A program made the position numbers and the translations under genes. From NCBI GenBank assembly GCA_964385635.1, contig CAYLPU010000052.1:1-33921 (forward strand): a stretch of DNA of 33,921 nt, read 5' to 3'. Position 1 is the first letter of the stretch, and each line of letters begins with the position of its first letter. This document shows positions 1 through 8,552 of this stretch, piece by piece. Source of the stretch: CAYLPU01 sp964385635 (GTDB taxonomy: Bacteria > Chloroflexota > Anaerolineae > B4-G1). The notes beneath the pieces were generated by a model. The model made no database searches and was not told the DNA's origin. It saw only the letters and a list, made by a program, of their open reading frames with translations.

Positions 1-53
1 AGGAGGTCAACTTCACACAGTACCTACTGGTGCAACTTTTGGGGTAAATATCC

Positions 54-614
54 ATGGCTTCTGAATCGCTATTCCGTCTCAGCATTGTGAGCGCTCTAAT
101 CGTCCAGATAGGCCATATATGGTTGGTTCTAGTTTTATACAAGTTACTCAAACCAGTTAACAAAAACCATGCTGTGCTTATGGTTATATTCTATCTGGTC
201 GGTGTCCCTATCGCGATGCTCAGTGAGCTTAACCAATTTGCTGCCCTGCTACTATTGAGCGGTGCTGACTACTTGACAGTATTCACAGCAGATCAGTTGC
301 AAGCTCTGGTGCCCCTATTTCTTGAGTTGCGCGAAGCTGGACTTGTTATCGCCCAGATATTTTGGGGCCTTTGGCTATTTCCCATGGGTTATTTAGTTTT
401 CAAGTCGGGCTACATTCCCAGAATTCTGGGCGTCTTGTTGATGATTGGATGTTTTGGCTATCTGATAGATTTTGTTACAATCGTTCTTTTTCCCAACTTC
501 GGTGTGATAATTAGCGGGTTTACGGGTATTGGGGAATTTTTATTGCCCTTGTGGCTTTTGATTAAAGGTGTAAACGTCGAACAGTGGGAAAAACGTGCTC
601 TTGAATCTGCCTGA
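54..614 (+). CDS. DUF4386 family membrane protein, 5' part broken or missing
   Basis: The 186-residue product is hydrophobic with about five membrane segments and carries the family-typical stretches ASESLFRL, LYKLLKPVN, LLLSGADYL and SGYIPRILGVLL, which match my memory of DUF4386 integral membrane proteins of unknown function. Family members usually have another N-terminal membrane segment before the ASES motif. Here the frame is closed by a TAA at 45-47, and the ATG at 54 has no clear ribosome-binding site. The alternative frame upstream reads ...VPTGATFGVNI and would join the ORF exactly at NIMASES if one C in 52-53 were removed. I infer a gene that began before the window and carries a one-base frameshift. 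The C-terminus is complete. Confidence 0.75.
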   Translation: MASESLFRLSIVSALIVQIGHIWLVLVLYKLLKPVNKNHAVLMVIFYLVGVPIAMLSELNQFAALLLLSGADYLTVFTADQLQALVPLFLELREAGLVIAQIFWGLWLFPMGYLVFKSGYIPRILGVLLMIGCFGYLIDFVTIVLFPNFGVIISGFTGIGEFLLPLWLLIKGVNVEQWEKRALESA

Positions 615-660
615 ATAGAACCTATGCCGAAGGGCTAGGGATTTCGTTACTTTGGAACAT

Positions 661-739
661 TATAACAAAACCTGACATAGTGCTTCACCTGCCGCTATTC
701 CGCTGCGCTTCATAGCGGCAGGTTAGTTTGGTCGTTAGC
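661..739. other. Hairpin region, attC-like (tentative)
   Basis: An 11-bp perfect stem (CCTGCCGCTAT at 690-700 pairing with ATAGCGGCAGG at 712-722) lies just after the DUF4386 gene. It is flanked on the left by TTATAAC and on the right by CGTTAGCC, so TAAC and GTTA at the outer ends are also complementary. This is the layout of an integron attC site placed 3' of a cassette gene. The two spacers are unequal (about 21 and 11 nt), and no integrase is in view, so a simple terminator or REP-like hairpin remains possible. There is no clear T-run after the stem. Confidence 0.3.
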
Positions 740-770
740 CCGTGGAATTACTTAAGCCGTATTCAACCTT

Positions 771-932
771 ATGCACACCATTGATGTTATCCGGACTACC
801 GACTGGGCGAAGAATGCTATGTTTGTGTTCCTGCCCGACACAGCGTTGATATTCTCAGTAAGCGCAGTGGTCATCGTGCTTTCTCTTTGTCTACGCCTGG
901 TCGTGTATCTTCGTTCTCGAAAAGCGCGCTGA
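771..932 (+). CDS. Possible small single-pass membrane protein (53 aa)
   Basis: This ATG-started frame encodes a short polar N-terminus followed by one hydrophobic segment (about residues 25-46) and a basic tail ending RSRKAR. No ribosome-binding site is obvious and I do not recognise a family. The layout, one membrane helix followed by an Arg/Lys tail, resembles the 65-residue product just after the CubicO gene at 2681-2878, so it could be the tail remnant of a similar gene. It is otherwise the only coding potential in the 462-base stretch between 615 and 1076. Confidence 0.3.
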   Translation: MHTIDVIRTTDWAKNAMFVFLPDTALIFSVSAVVIVLSLCLRLVVYLRSRKAR

Positions 933-1000
933 GTAATTTCCATTCTATGTAATCCAATGAAACTTTTGGTTCAAATGGTGACGAACAAGTTCGTTGAGAA

Positions 1001-1035
1001 TTGGCAGGGGAGAACACTTTCTCCCGCCAGCCAAA
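1001..1035. repeat. Leader hairpin, copy 1
   Basis: Imperfect stem-loop built from TTGGCAGGGGAGAA and TTCTCCCGCCAGCCAA. Its 3' arm (ACTTTCTCCCGCCAGCC, 1016-1032) recurs with one change at 2908-2924. Each copy lies about 45-57 nt before a gene start (1077 and 2981). It may be a terminator for upstream transcription or a leader structure. Confidence 0.5.
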
Positions 1036-1076
1036 ATTCGATAACAATGAATTCTGAACAAAACAGGAGAAAGAAA

Positions 1077-2684
1077 ATGATGACCAACGGCTCAGAAAAA
1101 AGAAGAATAAAAAACAAGTACAGATTTGTGCTATCCATCCTGCTGGTTCTCCTGCTGGTCGCCTGCGCCAGCCAGACCGCAACGCCGCCCCTACCGACCG
1201 CGACCTCAACATCTGCACCCTCGCCTGGTGGGCCGGATTATTGGCCCACCGATGGTTGGCGCACATCGACACCTGAGGAGCAGGGGATGGACTCGGAACA
1301 ACTGGCGGAATTGATGGATTACCTCCAGGGACAAAACAGTTTTACCATTCACAGTCTGCTGATCATTCGCAACGGATACATCGTAACCGACGCCTACTTT
1401 TATCCTTTCGCTCCGGACGCGCTGCACGAGCTCGCCTCCGCTACCAAGAGCTTTACGTCGTCGCTCATCGGCATTGCCATCGACAAGGGGTACATCGAAG
1501 GCGTCGAGCAACCCGTCCTGGACTTTTTCCCGGAGCGAACCGTGGCTAACCTGGACCCAAACAAGGATGCGATGACGCTGGAAGACCTTCTCACTATGAG
1601 ATCAGGCTTCAGGTGTTCTGACCAGGGTTTTGTGACTTTATCTCAGATGAAGGCAAGTCCGGATTGGATCCAGTTTGCGCTTGATCTGCCGATGGCCGTC
1701 GAACCGGGCACCCGCTGGGTCTACTGCAATGCCAACTCGTATCTCCTCTCTGCCATCATCCATGAGACCTCGGGGATGAACGCACTGGCGTTCGCCCAGG
1801 AACACCTCTTTGGGCCTCTGGGTGTCTCCGATGTCATCTGGACGACTGGCCCACAGGGGAACAACCGGGGCTGGGGTGAGATGAAGCTGGCACCCCACGA
1901 TATGGCCAAGCTTGGATACCTCTTCTTGAACGAAGGGTGGTGGGATGGCCAACAGGTAGTGTCTGCCGCGTGGGTAAAGGCGGCAACGAGTGGCGGTAGT
2001 TACGGTTACCAGTGGTGGCTCAAGCCTTCTAGCATCTATTTCGCCACTGGCCATGGTGGACAAGAGATTTGGGTTCTGCCCGATCGGGACATGATTGTGG
2101 TCATGACCGGTGCAACCGGTGGAGGCGGCGCGGGTGATTGGGGTGATCAGCTGATGGGATCTCATATCATCCCGTTGGCAGAATCCGCAGCCCCGCTGCC
2201 CCCCAATCCCGACGGGGTGGCTACCCTGGAATCAAAGACCCAAGCTGCGGCTGCGCCAATCCATGTTCAGCCTGAACAAGTGCCGCCCATGCCAGAGATA
2301 GCCCAACGTGTGGCCGGGATTTCGTATGTGTTTGATGACAATCCAATAGGATTTCTATCTTTTACTTTATCTTTTCCGGCGCAGGATGAGGCCTTGTTAA
2401 AGGTTACCACGCTGGGGAGCGGTACAGAAGCAGATCCCCAGTTCGAATGGCTGATGGGATTGGACAACGTTGACCGGATAGCACCTGGAAGATTCGGCTT
2501 GCTTACCTCAGCCAATGGGTCCTGGGAATCAGACAATATTTTTGTTGCCCATATCGACGACTTTGCCAATGAGGGGTACCACAAGTTCCGACTTAGCCTG
2601 GTCTTTGAGGGTGATCAGGTAACTATCGAGATATGGCAAGATGGCACGTCCGCAGGAACCCTCATCGGCAGAGTTGAAAAGTGA
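1077..2684 (+). CDS. CubicO/beta-lactamase-type serine hydrolase lipoprotein
   Basis: The product (535 aa from ATG 1077) is a secreted serine hydrolase of the beta-lactamase/CubicO family, probably anchored as a lipoprotein: a basic start, a hydrophobic segment and a lipobox ending LLVAC (Cys30) come first. The catalytic SxxK motif is SATK at 121-124, the YxN motif is YCN at 216-218, and the HGG triad (326-328) sits where the third active-site motif is expected. The last ~130 residues form a separate beta-rich domain of unknown role. AGGAGA at 1064-1069 is 7 nt from ATG 1077, so I prefer it to the longer in-frame start at 957, which runs through a hairpin. Such enzymes act as esterases or peptidases; the substrate cannot be read from sequence. 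Confidence 0.88.
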   Translation: MMTNGSEKRRIKNKYRFVLSILLVLLLVACASQTATPPLPTATSTSAPSPGGPDYWPTDGWRTSTPEEQGMDSEQLAELMDYLQGQNSFTIHSLLIIRNGYIVTDAYFYPFAPDALHELASATKSFTSSLIGIAIDKGYIEGVEQPVLDFFPERTVANLDPNKDAMTLEDLLTMRSGFRCSDQGFVTLSQMKASPDWIQFALDLPMAVEPGTRWVYCNANSYLLSAIIHETSGMNALAFAQEHLFGPLGVSDVIWTTGPQGNNRGWGEMKLAPHDMAKLGYLFLNEGWWDGQQVVSAAWVKAATSGGSYGYQWWLKPSSIYFATGHGGQEIWVLPDRDMIVVMTGATGGGGAGDWGDQLMGSHIIPLAESAAPLPPNPDGVATLESKTQAAAAPIHVQPEQVPPMPEIAQRVAGISYVFDDNPIGFLSFTLSFPAQDEALLKVTTLGSGTEADPQFEWLMGLDNVDRIAPGRFGLLTSANGSWESDNIFVAHIDDFANEGYHKFRLSLVFEGDQVTIEIWQDGTSAGTLIGRVEK

Positions 2685-2878
2685 GGAATAAACGCTTCCC
2701 AAACCAACAGACCCACGGAGAAAATAATATTGAAGGGTCGCTCTCTCAGGAAAACAAGCCGGTAGAGACCACCCAAACAATGCTCAGGATCACCTTCCCG
2801 ATTGTAGTGATCCTGTTGCTGGTGGCGGTGGTGTGGTTTGTCTTCCGTCGGCGTAAAGCCAGCCGGGTTACAGGCTGA
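2681..2878 (+). CDS. Small tail-anchored-like membrane protein (65 aa)
   Basis: A GTG start overlaps the TGA stop of the serine hydrolase (GTGA at 2681-2684), suggesting translational coupling. The product has a polar, Asn/Gln/Glu-rich N-terminal half, then one strongly hydrophobic helix (about residues 37-54) and a basic tail FRRRKASRVTG. Some CubicO-family hydrolases carry a C-terminal membrane helix, so this may be a partner that anchors the hydrolase, or a C-terminal piece separated from it by mutation. I recognise no named family. Confidence 0.5.
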   Translation: MRNKRFPNQQTHGENNIEGSLSQENKPVETTQTMLRITFPIVVILLLVAVVWFVFRRRKASRVTG

Positions 2879-2891
2879 CCAATATTTGCAA

Positions 2892-2924
2892 GCTGACGGG
2901 GGAGGGAACTTTCTCCCGTCAGCC
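2892..2924. repeat. Leader hairpin, copy 2
   Basis: Stem-loop GCTGACGGG(G)GAG / CTCCCGTCAGC with a short loop. Its 3' arm matches 16 of 17 bases of the hairpin at 1001-1035. It lies in the gap between the small membrane protein and the Lnt-like gene. It has no T-run, so it is a weak terminator candidate. Confidence 0.5.
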
Positions 2925-2980
2925 GAAAGATGAAAAACATCTACCGTTATCTGCTACCAAAATATATGGAGGTTTATGAA

Positions 2981-4465
2981 ATGAATAAAATCAAATCAGA
3001 ACGCATGTCGTATCTTTGGCTACTCATTGGATTTCTGTTGGTTGTTTTCTCAAATGGAATCCATCACATCGTTCCATTGGCGACCTGGCTGGCTCCGGTA
3101 TTCTTGATCCGTTTTTTGCGGACCCAGACCAAAACGAAAGGGCTCATCATTGTCGCATTCGCAAATTGTGTAGCCTGGGTGATTATGCAATTTGGCATCT
3201 ACCCGGATTTGGGTGTGATCGGCAGTAGTTTTGGCCTTGTATACGGGATCATTTTCTTCCTGCCTTTTCTGGCAGATCGACTCATGGCCCGCAAAACAAA
3301 AGGATTTCTGGCCACACTCATATTTCCATCTGTCTGGGTGATCTTGGAATTTGCCCTGGCTTCATTCGAGTTTACCGGCAGTTGGTTTGCGCTAGCATTT
3401 ACCCAAATGGATAACCTGCCTTTGATCCAACTGGCCTCCATCACTGGGATCTATGGGATCAGTTTTTTGATCAACTGGTTTGCCACCGTCGTGAACTGGG
3501 CCTGGGAACGGGAATTCTCTTTACCCAAAACCTGGAAAGGGGCATCCCTTTACCTGGGGATTCTTACTCTCGTTTTGCTGGCGGGCGGTGCATATATGAC
3601 CTTTTTCCCGGCCGATTCAGAGACAGTCCGAGTGGCTGCGATTACCCGATCATTTGATGTGGATGAGGAAGTTGAATACTGTAGAGAAAATTTTTCTGGA
3701 GAAGAATTATCCAATTGCTACCTCAATGGCATTAACCAAAGGACTCTGGACGAGTTTCTTCAAGGGAGTCAACAGGCCGCCAACGCCGGGGCAAAAATCA
3801 TTATTTGGCAAGAAAACGGCCTGGTTGTACGTTCAAAAGATAAAGCTGCATATGTTGACCAAGCTCGTGAACTGGCTATGCAGGAAAAGGTTTACCTGGT
3901 CATGGGCACCAAAATGGTGGATAAAGATAAAGGCCCAGCCTATGACGAAAACAAGATCATTTTCATCACTCCGGAAGGTGAAATCACGGAATATCTCAAA
4001 AATCATAAAGTAGCAGGGGACGAGCATGTTCTAGGGGATGGAAAAATCCTGTTCCAGGAGTCACCTTACGGCAGGCTGGTAGCGCTGATTTGCTATGATG
4101 CGGATTTCCCCGGTTTTGTGCGCCAAGCCGGAAAGGCGGATGCCGATGTTATGCTTATTCCCGCTCAAGACTGGGCCGAGATCACGCCGATCCATGGCAG
4201 AATGCCGATGCTGGGTGCCATTGAGAATGGCTATTCACTGATCCGCAACGGTTACCATGGGGTATCGATTGCCGTCGATTACCATGGCAACATGTTGTCT
4301 CGACTGGATAATTTCACCACCGATGAACGGGTGATGCTAGCTGATCTGCCGACCAAAGGCATTCAGACAATTTATGCTCAAATCGGTGATATTTTTGCAT
4401 GGCTGTGTGTTTTGGGATCATTGGGATTGATCGTACTTGCAGTAAGAGATCGAAAGAAAAGCTAA
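2981..4465 (+). CDS. Apolipoprotein N-acyltransferase-like protein (nitrilase superfamily)
   Basis: The 494-residue product has an N-terminal block of five to six membrane helices (residues ~8-215) followed by a carbon-nitrogen hydrolase domain. The nitrilase triad is visible: Glu278 in IIWQENG, Lys343 in NHKVAGDEH and Cys371 in LICYDADFP. This is the architecture of apolipoprotein N-acyltransferase (Lnt), which adds a third acyl chain to lipoproteins at the membrane. Length (~500) also fits. It lies beside a lipoprotein hydrolase rather than with other envelope genes, and its low GC differs from the right half of the window, so it may be an accessory paralogue. GGAGG at 2968-2972 sets ATG 2981 as the start; an in-frame ATG at 2930 lacks one. 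Confidence 0.8.
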   Translation: MNKIKSERMSYLWLLIGFLLVVFSNGIHHIVPLATWLAPVFLIRFLRTQTKTKGLIIVAFANCVAWVIMQFGIYPDLGVIGSSFGLVYGIIFFLPFLADRLMARKTKGFLATLIFPSVWVILEFALASFEFTGSWFALAFTQMDNLPLIQLASITGIYGISFLINWFATVVNWAWEREFSLPKTWKGASLYLGILTLVLLAGGAYMTFFPADSETVRVAAITRSFDVDEEVEYCRENFSGEELSNCYLNGINQRTLDEFLQGSQQAANAGAKIIIWQENGLVVRSKDKAAYVDQARELAMQEKVYLVMGTKMVDKDKGPAYDENKIIFITPEGEITEYLKNHKVAGDEHVLGDGKILFQESPYGRLVALICYDADFPGFVRQAGKADADVMLIPAQDWAEITPIHGRMPMLGAIENGYSLIRNGYHGVSIAVDYHGNMLSRLDNFTTDERVMLADLPTKGIQTIYAQIGDIFAWLCVLGSLGLIVLAVRDRKKS

Positions 4466-4591
4466 ATAGTCCACCTTCTGATGGACATTATGATCTGGCT
4501 GAATGAAAGGTCTGCCCGTTGCCTCAAGTCACCGGTTGGTTGGTAAATAGTGGAGAGAGTTTTTTCCCTGCACCGCTAGAAGGAGAACTTG

Positions 4592-5785
4592 ATGAAAGAA
4601 CGAAGATACGATATCGACTGGCTGCGGATTGGTGCTATGCTGGCCGTCTTTCTTTTCCACTGCAGCGGTTTTTTTACTCCCATAGACTGGCACTTGAAAA
4701 ATGCTGATCGCGCCGAGATACTGCTTCCGATCGTGGCCTGGTTCGACCTGTGGATGATGCCTATCTTTTTCCTGCTCTCCGGGTTTGGGTCCTGGCACTC
4801 GCTCAAATCCAGGAGCGGGATCAAGTATCTCTGGGAACGGGTTTTGAGACTGTTGCTCCCCCTTTACACGGTGGGTGCGTTCCTGCTCTTGCCGCCCCAG
4901 TACTACATTGAACGCATCAGCCACGGGGGGTATGGCGTTTCCATCTGGAAATTGATCCCGCCCTACTGGGATTCCTATGGCTCCTTTCGCTTCCGCTTTG
5001 ACGAGCCCTACCTGACCAACATCTGGCCCGGTCACCTGTGGTTTCTGCAATTCCTCTTTACCGTTTCCGTCGTGGCCCTTCCGCTGCTCCTCTTGCTCCG
5101 AACAGACCTGGGGAAACGCCTGATCGCGCGGCTGGCCGGGTGGAGCGATCGCTGGGGAGGTATCTTTATATTCCTGATCCCCTTGATCCTGGTGCGCATC
5201 GCCCTGCGCAGCACCTATCACAGCGAGCACAGTTGGGCCGATCTGGCCTTCTATGGCGTTGTTTTCTTGATCGGCGCGCTCTTTGCAGGCGACCGGCGCT
5301 TTTTAGAGAGCTGCAAGCGGCATACCTGGGTCTGCCTGGCGCTGGGCGTCTTGGCTTTTGTTGGGGAGATAATACTCATCCTGCAGTTCAGGTATCCTTA
5401 TCCTGGCACCGAGCGCTTTTCGTCGAGGTACGTGCTCTTTCAAGTGATCATGGGCATCGGAACCTGGAGCTGGATCGTATTTCTGCTGGGCCTGGCCGCC
5501 CGGTACCTCAACTCTGACAATCGGGGGCGCGCCTACGCCAGCGAGGCGGTGCTGCCCTTTTACCTGCTCCACCAGACCGTGATCCTGATCGTCGGTTGGT
5601 GGATCATCCCGCTGGAATGGCCTATTATCCCCAAGTACCTGGTCATCAGCATCGGTTCGTTCGCGCTGATCATGGCCCTCTATGAGCTGCTGATCCGGCG
5701 CATCAACCCGGTGCGTTTTCTGTTTGGGGTGCGGCTTGTGGGACGACGATTCTTCGTCCGGAAAGAGAGGAGCGAGGGGACATGA
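4592..5785 (+). CDS. Acyltransferase-3 family membrane protein (1 of 4)
   Basis: This 397-residue protein has about ten membrane helices and opens with the acyltransferase-3 signature YDIDWLRIGAMLAVFLFHCSGFF, including the conserved Asp and His of the first helix. Family members (OafA, OpgC, NodX types) move acyl groups such as acetyl or succinyl onto carbohydrates at the cytoplasmic membrane; the acceptor is not predictable here. It ends in VRKERSEGT after the last helix. AAGGAG at 4580-4585 supports ATG 4592. Its stop overlaps the start of the next acyltransferase by ATGA, so the two are coupled. The protein most resembles the fourth copy at 8601 in its first 100 residues (WH.. around residue 33, LFFLLSG-like helix 2). 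Confidence 0.88.
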   Translation: MKERRYDIDWLRIGAMLAVFLFHCSGFFTPIDWHLKNADRAEILLPIVAWFDLWMMPIFFLLSGFGSWHSLKSRSGIKYLWERVLRLLLPLYTVGAFLLLPPQYYIERISHGGYGVSIWKLIPPYWDSYGSFRFRFDEPYLTNIWPGHLWFLQFLFTVSVVALPLLLLLRTDLGKRLIARLAGWSDRWGGIFIFLIPLILVRIALRSTYHSEHSWADLAFYGVVFLIGALFAGDRRFLESCKRHTWVCLALGVLAFVGEIILILQFRYPYPGTERFSSRYVLFQVIMGIGTWSWIVFLLGLAARYLNSDNRGRAYASEAVLPFYLLHQTVILIVGWWIIPLEWPIIPKYLVISIGSFALIMALYELLIRRINPVRFLFGVRLVGRRFFVRKERSEGT

Positions 5786-6939
5786 CCGAGAGAACCAAGA
5801 CCGCTCGTTTGTACTTTGTGGATGCCTTGAGGGTGACCTTGACCATACTGGTGGTCGCACACCACGCCGGGCAGGCCTATGGGCCGACCGGCGGCGCGTG
5901 GCCGGTTTCCGAGCCCCGGCGCAGTGCGCTGCTGGGCCCCTTTTTCGCCGTGAACCCCATGTTTTTTATGGGGCCTTTCTTTCTGCTCGCCGGCTACTTT
6001 GCCACCTCTGCCTACGATCGCAGGGGAGCCGCCGCCTTTCTCAAGGGACGCCTCACGCGCTTGGGCATTCCGCTGCTCTTTTTTGTCCTCTTTGTGTCCG
6101 CTCCCATCGCCTACCTGGACAGAGGGGGCTCCATCGTGGCGTTCATCGGCCGCATGTACCAAAAGTCGTGGACGGAGCTGTACAGACACCTCTGGTTCGT
6201 GGGTCACCTGTTGCTCTACAGCGTCGTCTATGCGCTGTGGCGCCTGTTGGTGCGGCGCACTAGAGCCCCGGCGGAGCCAACCCAAACCAAGCCGCTACGC
6301 ACAGGGGGCGTGCTGCTTCTCCACGGGATCGTCTTGGGCTATGCCGTTCTCTTGGCGTTGGTCACCTGGGCCGTCCGCATACAACATCTCCTGGATCGCT
6401 GGAGCAGGCTCTTGTTCGTGCTGCCCACCGAGTACGCCCACCTGCCCCAGTACGTCAGCCTGTTTGTGATCGGCATCCTGGCCTATCGCGGCAACTGGCT
6501 GCGCCGGTTTCCCACCTCGAGCGGCCTGATCTGGCTGGCGATCGGCCTGGCCGCCGCGCTGCTCTATTATCTGCGTGACCTGCGCCTGGTGCGCTTTCTG
6601 CCCGGAGTCATTTTGGACACAGGCGGCCGAAACCGGGGCTCGTTGGTCTTTAGCGCCTGGGAGGCGCTGGTTTGCACCGGGCTCTGCGTGGGCCTGCCGG
6701 TTCTGTACCGCGAACTGGTGAACCGGCGGCCGGGCCGGCTCTTTGCCGCAGCCATCGAGGCCCAGTATGCGACTTATATCCTGCACGTGCCGGTGGTCCT
6801 CGGCGTGCAGGCCGCGCTGCTGCCGCTGGAGCTGCCTCCCTTGCTCAAATTTGCGATCGCGACGTTCGTCGGCTCGGTGCTCAGCTTTGGCATCGGATAC
6901 TTGCTCAAACGGATTCCAGGCGTAAAGAGGGTGCTGTAA
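5782..6939 (+). CDS. Acyltransferase-3 family membrane protein (2 of 4)
   Basis: 385 residues with about ten membrane helices. The N-terminal signature is LYFVDALRVTLTILVVAHHAGQAYGP, with the Asp-Ala-Leu-Arg and paired His typical of the family, followed by FFLLAGYFA and RRGAAAFLKGRLTRLGIPLL, the latter shared with the broken third copy. The start overlaps the preceding gene's stop by four bases. It is therefore the second gene of a two-gene acyltransferase unit. The direction of acyl transfer and its substrate are unknown. Confidence 0.87.
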   Translation: MTERTKTARLYFVDALRVTLTILVVAHHAGQAYGPTGGAWPVSEPRRSALLGPFFAVNPMFFMGPFFLLAGYFATSAYDRRGAAAFLKGRLTRLGIPLLFFVLFVSAPIAYLDRGGSIVAFIGRMYQKSWTELYRHLWFVGHLLLYSVVYALWRLLVRRTRAPAEPTQTKPLRTGGVLLLHGIVLGYAVLLALVTWAVRIQHLLDRWSRLLFVLPTEYAHLPQYVSLFVIGILAYRGNWLRRFPTSSGLIWLAIGLAAALLYYLRDLRLVRFLPGVILDTGGRNRGSLVFSAWEALVCTGLCVGLPVLYRELVNRRPGRLFAAAIEAQYATYILHVPVVLGVQAALLPLELPPLLKFAIATFVGSVLSFGIGYLLKRIPGVKRVL

Positions 6940-6984
6940 AATGATTGCCACGCTATCTGGACGCTTCAAGGACGACACCGGGAT

Positions 6985-7260
6985 ATGGTTCACTTTATCG
7001 ATCATATCTATGAAATCCCGTACAGCGGCCTCGACTGTCCATCGTACCATTTACCCGGGAGACGAAACGGCGAATGGGAGTACATTCGCGTTGACGGCCG
7101 GCACCTCGACAGAGCCAAATTCGAGGAATTCAAGACCGAATTCTACCAGCTAGAAGGGTGGGACGTGAGTTCTGGCTGGCCAACGAGAGAAACCCTGGAA
7201 GGTCTGGGCCTGGGGCACGTCGCAGATGAGCTAGAGACAGAGGGCAAACTGGGGAGCTGA
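6985..7260 (+). pseudogene. Orphan C-terminal fragment of aldehyde:ferredoxin oxidoreductase
   Basis: The 91-residue frame contains YEIPYSGLDCPSYHLPG, then DRAKFEEFKTEFYQLEGWD and GWPTRETLEGLGLGHVADEL, which I recognise as the C-terminal end of the tungsten-containing aldehyde:ferredoxin oxidoreductase (AOR) family, normally about 600 residues. The cofactor and iron-sulfur domains are absent: upstream in this frame there is only 45 nt before the stop of the acyltransferase. No ribosome-binding site precedes ATG 6985. It is best read as the relic of a deleted AOR gene caught between acyltransferase genes. Confidence 0.75.
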
Positions 7261-7324
7261 TGGACATAATGATAACATCTATGTTAGATGAAGAAACAAG
7301 ATTAATCGGAGGTGAATCATTCTC

Positions 7325-8552
7325 ATGAACACAGAATCCAAGAGACCACGGCTCCTCTTCCTGGATAACATTAAGGTCCTATTTTCTATTCTCGTCATCT
7401 TCCAGCACGCGAGGGTCACCTATGAAGGGTCGGGTTGGTGGTACTATATTGAGTCTAATCCAGTTGATACTGTCAGTTCTATATTCTTTCTAACTTTAAT
7501 TGGAATTGGAGCTCTTTTTCAATCCTCGCTCTTGGGACTGTTCTTTCTAATGGGTGGCTATTTCACTCCCAAGAGTTATGATCGCAAGGGCGCCTCTTCC
7601 TTTCTGGAAAGAACGGCTTCTTCGTCTCGGAATTCCTCTCCTCTTGTATACTGTGCTCATCAATCCCATAATGTACTATGTACTATCCGCTTTGGGAGTT
7701 GAACCGTGGAGCAGCAACCCAACTCTGCAAGGGTCCTTGCTGGACTACTATCTGAGCAGGTTTCAATCGGTGGAAAGGTTAGTAGGCTTTCTAACAGATT
7801 CTGGTCCTATGTGGTTTCTCTATGTTCTGTTACTCCTGACTGCCGGATATACGCTCTGGCGTCAGATAACAAAGATAGAGTCGTTACGCCGATTCATCCC
7901 GGAGGAGTTTTCCATCCCAAGGTATTCCTATTTGCTCCTCCTGGCTATTGGCTTGGGATGTGTTACCTTCTTGGTTCGCCTGGTCTCGCCCGTCGACGTG
8001 TTTCCACTGGGGATACCAGTCGGCCTTATGGTTCAGTATGCAATGATGTTCAGCGTGGGTGTCATCGCTGTTCGATATGATTGGTTCGAAAAGATGTCCA
8101 GAGTTCACGTCAGAATCTGGTCTATTACAATGGCAGCTACCTTTGTATTGTTTTACCTGTATGGCTTCCTATTTCTGGGCATAGATTCAGATCCAAGTGT
8201 TGTGCTGGGAGGGCCCACGTTGCATGCTCTTGTGTTTGCACTGGCAGAAAATGTCATGTGTGTGGGCATGATTTTCGTTCTGATTCCGATTTTCCGTTCA
8301 AGATACAACGATCAAGGGATTCTGCTACGGAACCTGTCATCCAGCGCATATCACATGTACCTCATTCACCCACCCATCCTTGTCCTTGTAGCCCTTGGCT
8401 TTGCATCCATCCCCCTCATTCCTGTTATGAAACTGGCCATTGTATTTCCTTTGGCCGTCATCCTTTGCTATCTGGCAAGTCATTACGTGCTCCAGAGAAT
8501 TCGTTTGAACAAGCTCACAAGATCTACATTGAGGAGGAGGGACGATGGCTAA
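7325..8552 (+). pseudogene. Acyltransferase-3 family protein (3 of 4), frameshifted
   Basis: Two frames together encode one acyltransferase-3 protein of about 408 residues. The first (from ATG 7325, with CGGAGG 14 nt upstream) gives LLFLDNIKVLFSILVIFQHARVTYEG, then FFLMGGYFTPKSYDRKGASSFLE. The second continues KERLLRLGIPLLLYTVLINP and runs to the TAA at 8550-8552. The switch lies in 7601-7612 (TTTCTGGAAAGAA): removing one G restores the family sequence FLKERLLRLGIPLL seen in copy 2. The gene is either a recent pseudogene or carries an assembly error. All membrane helices are otherwise present. GC is lower than in copies 1, 2 and 4. Confidence 0.8.

Noticed and set aside
4466..4591. Short hairpin GTCCA...TGGAC at ~4469-4486 as terminator of the Lnt-like gene
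   Set aside because: The stem is only five base pairs with no T-run.
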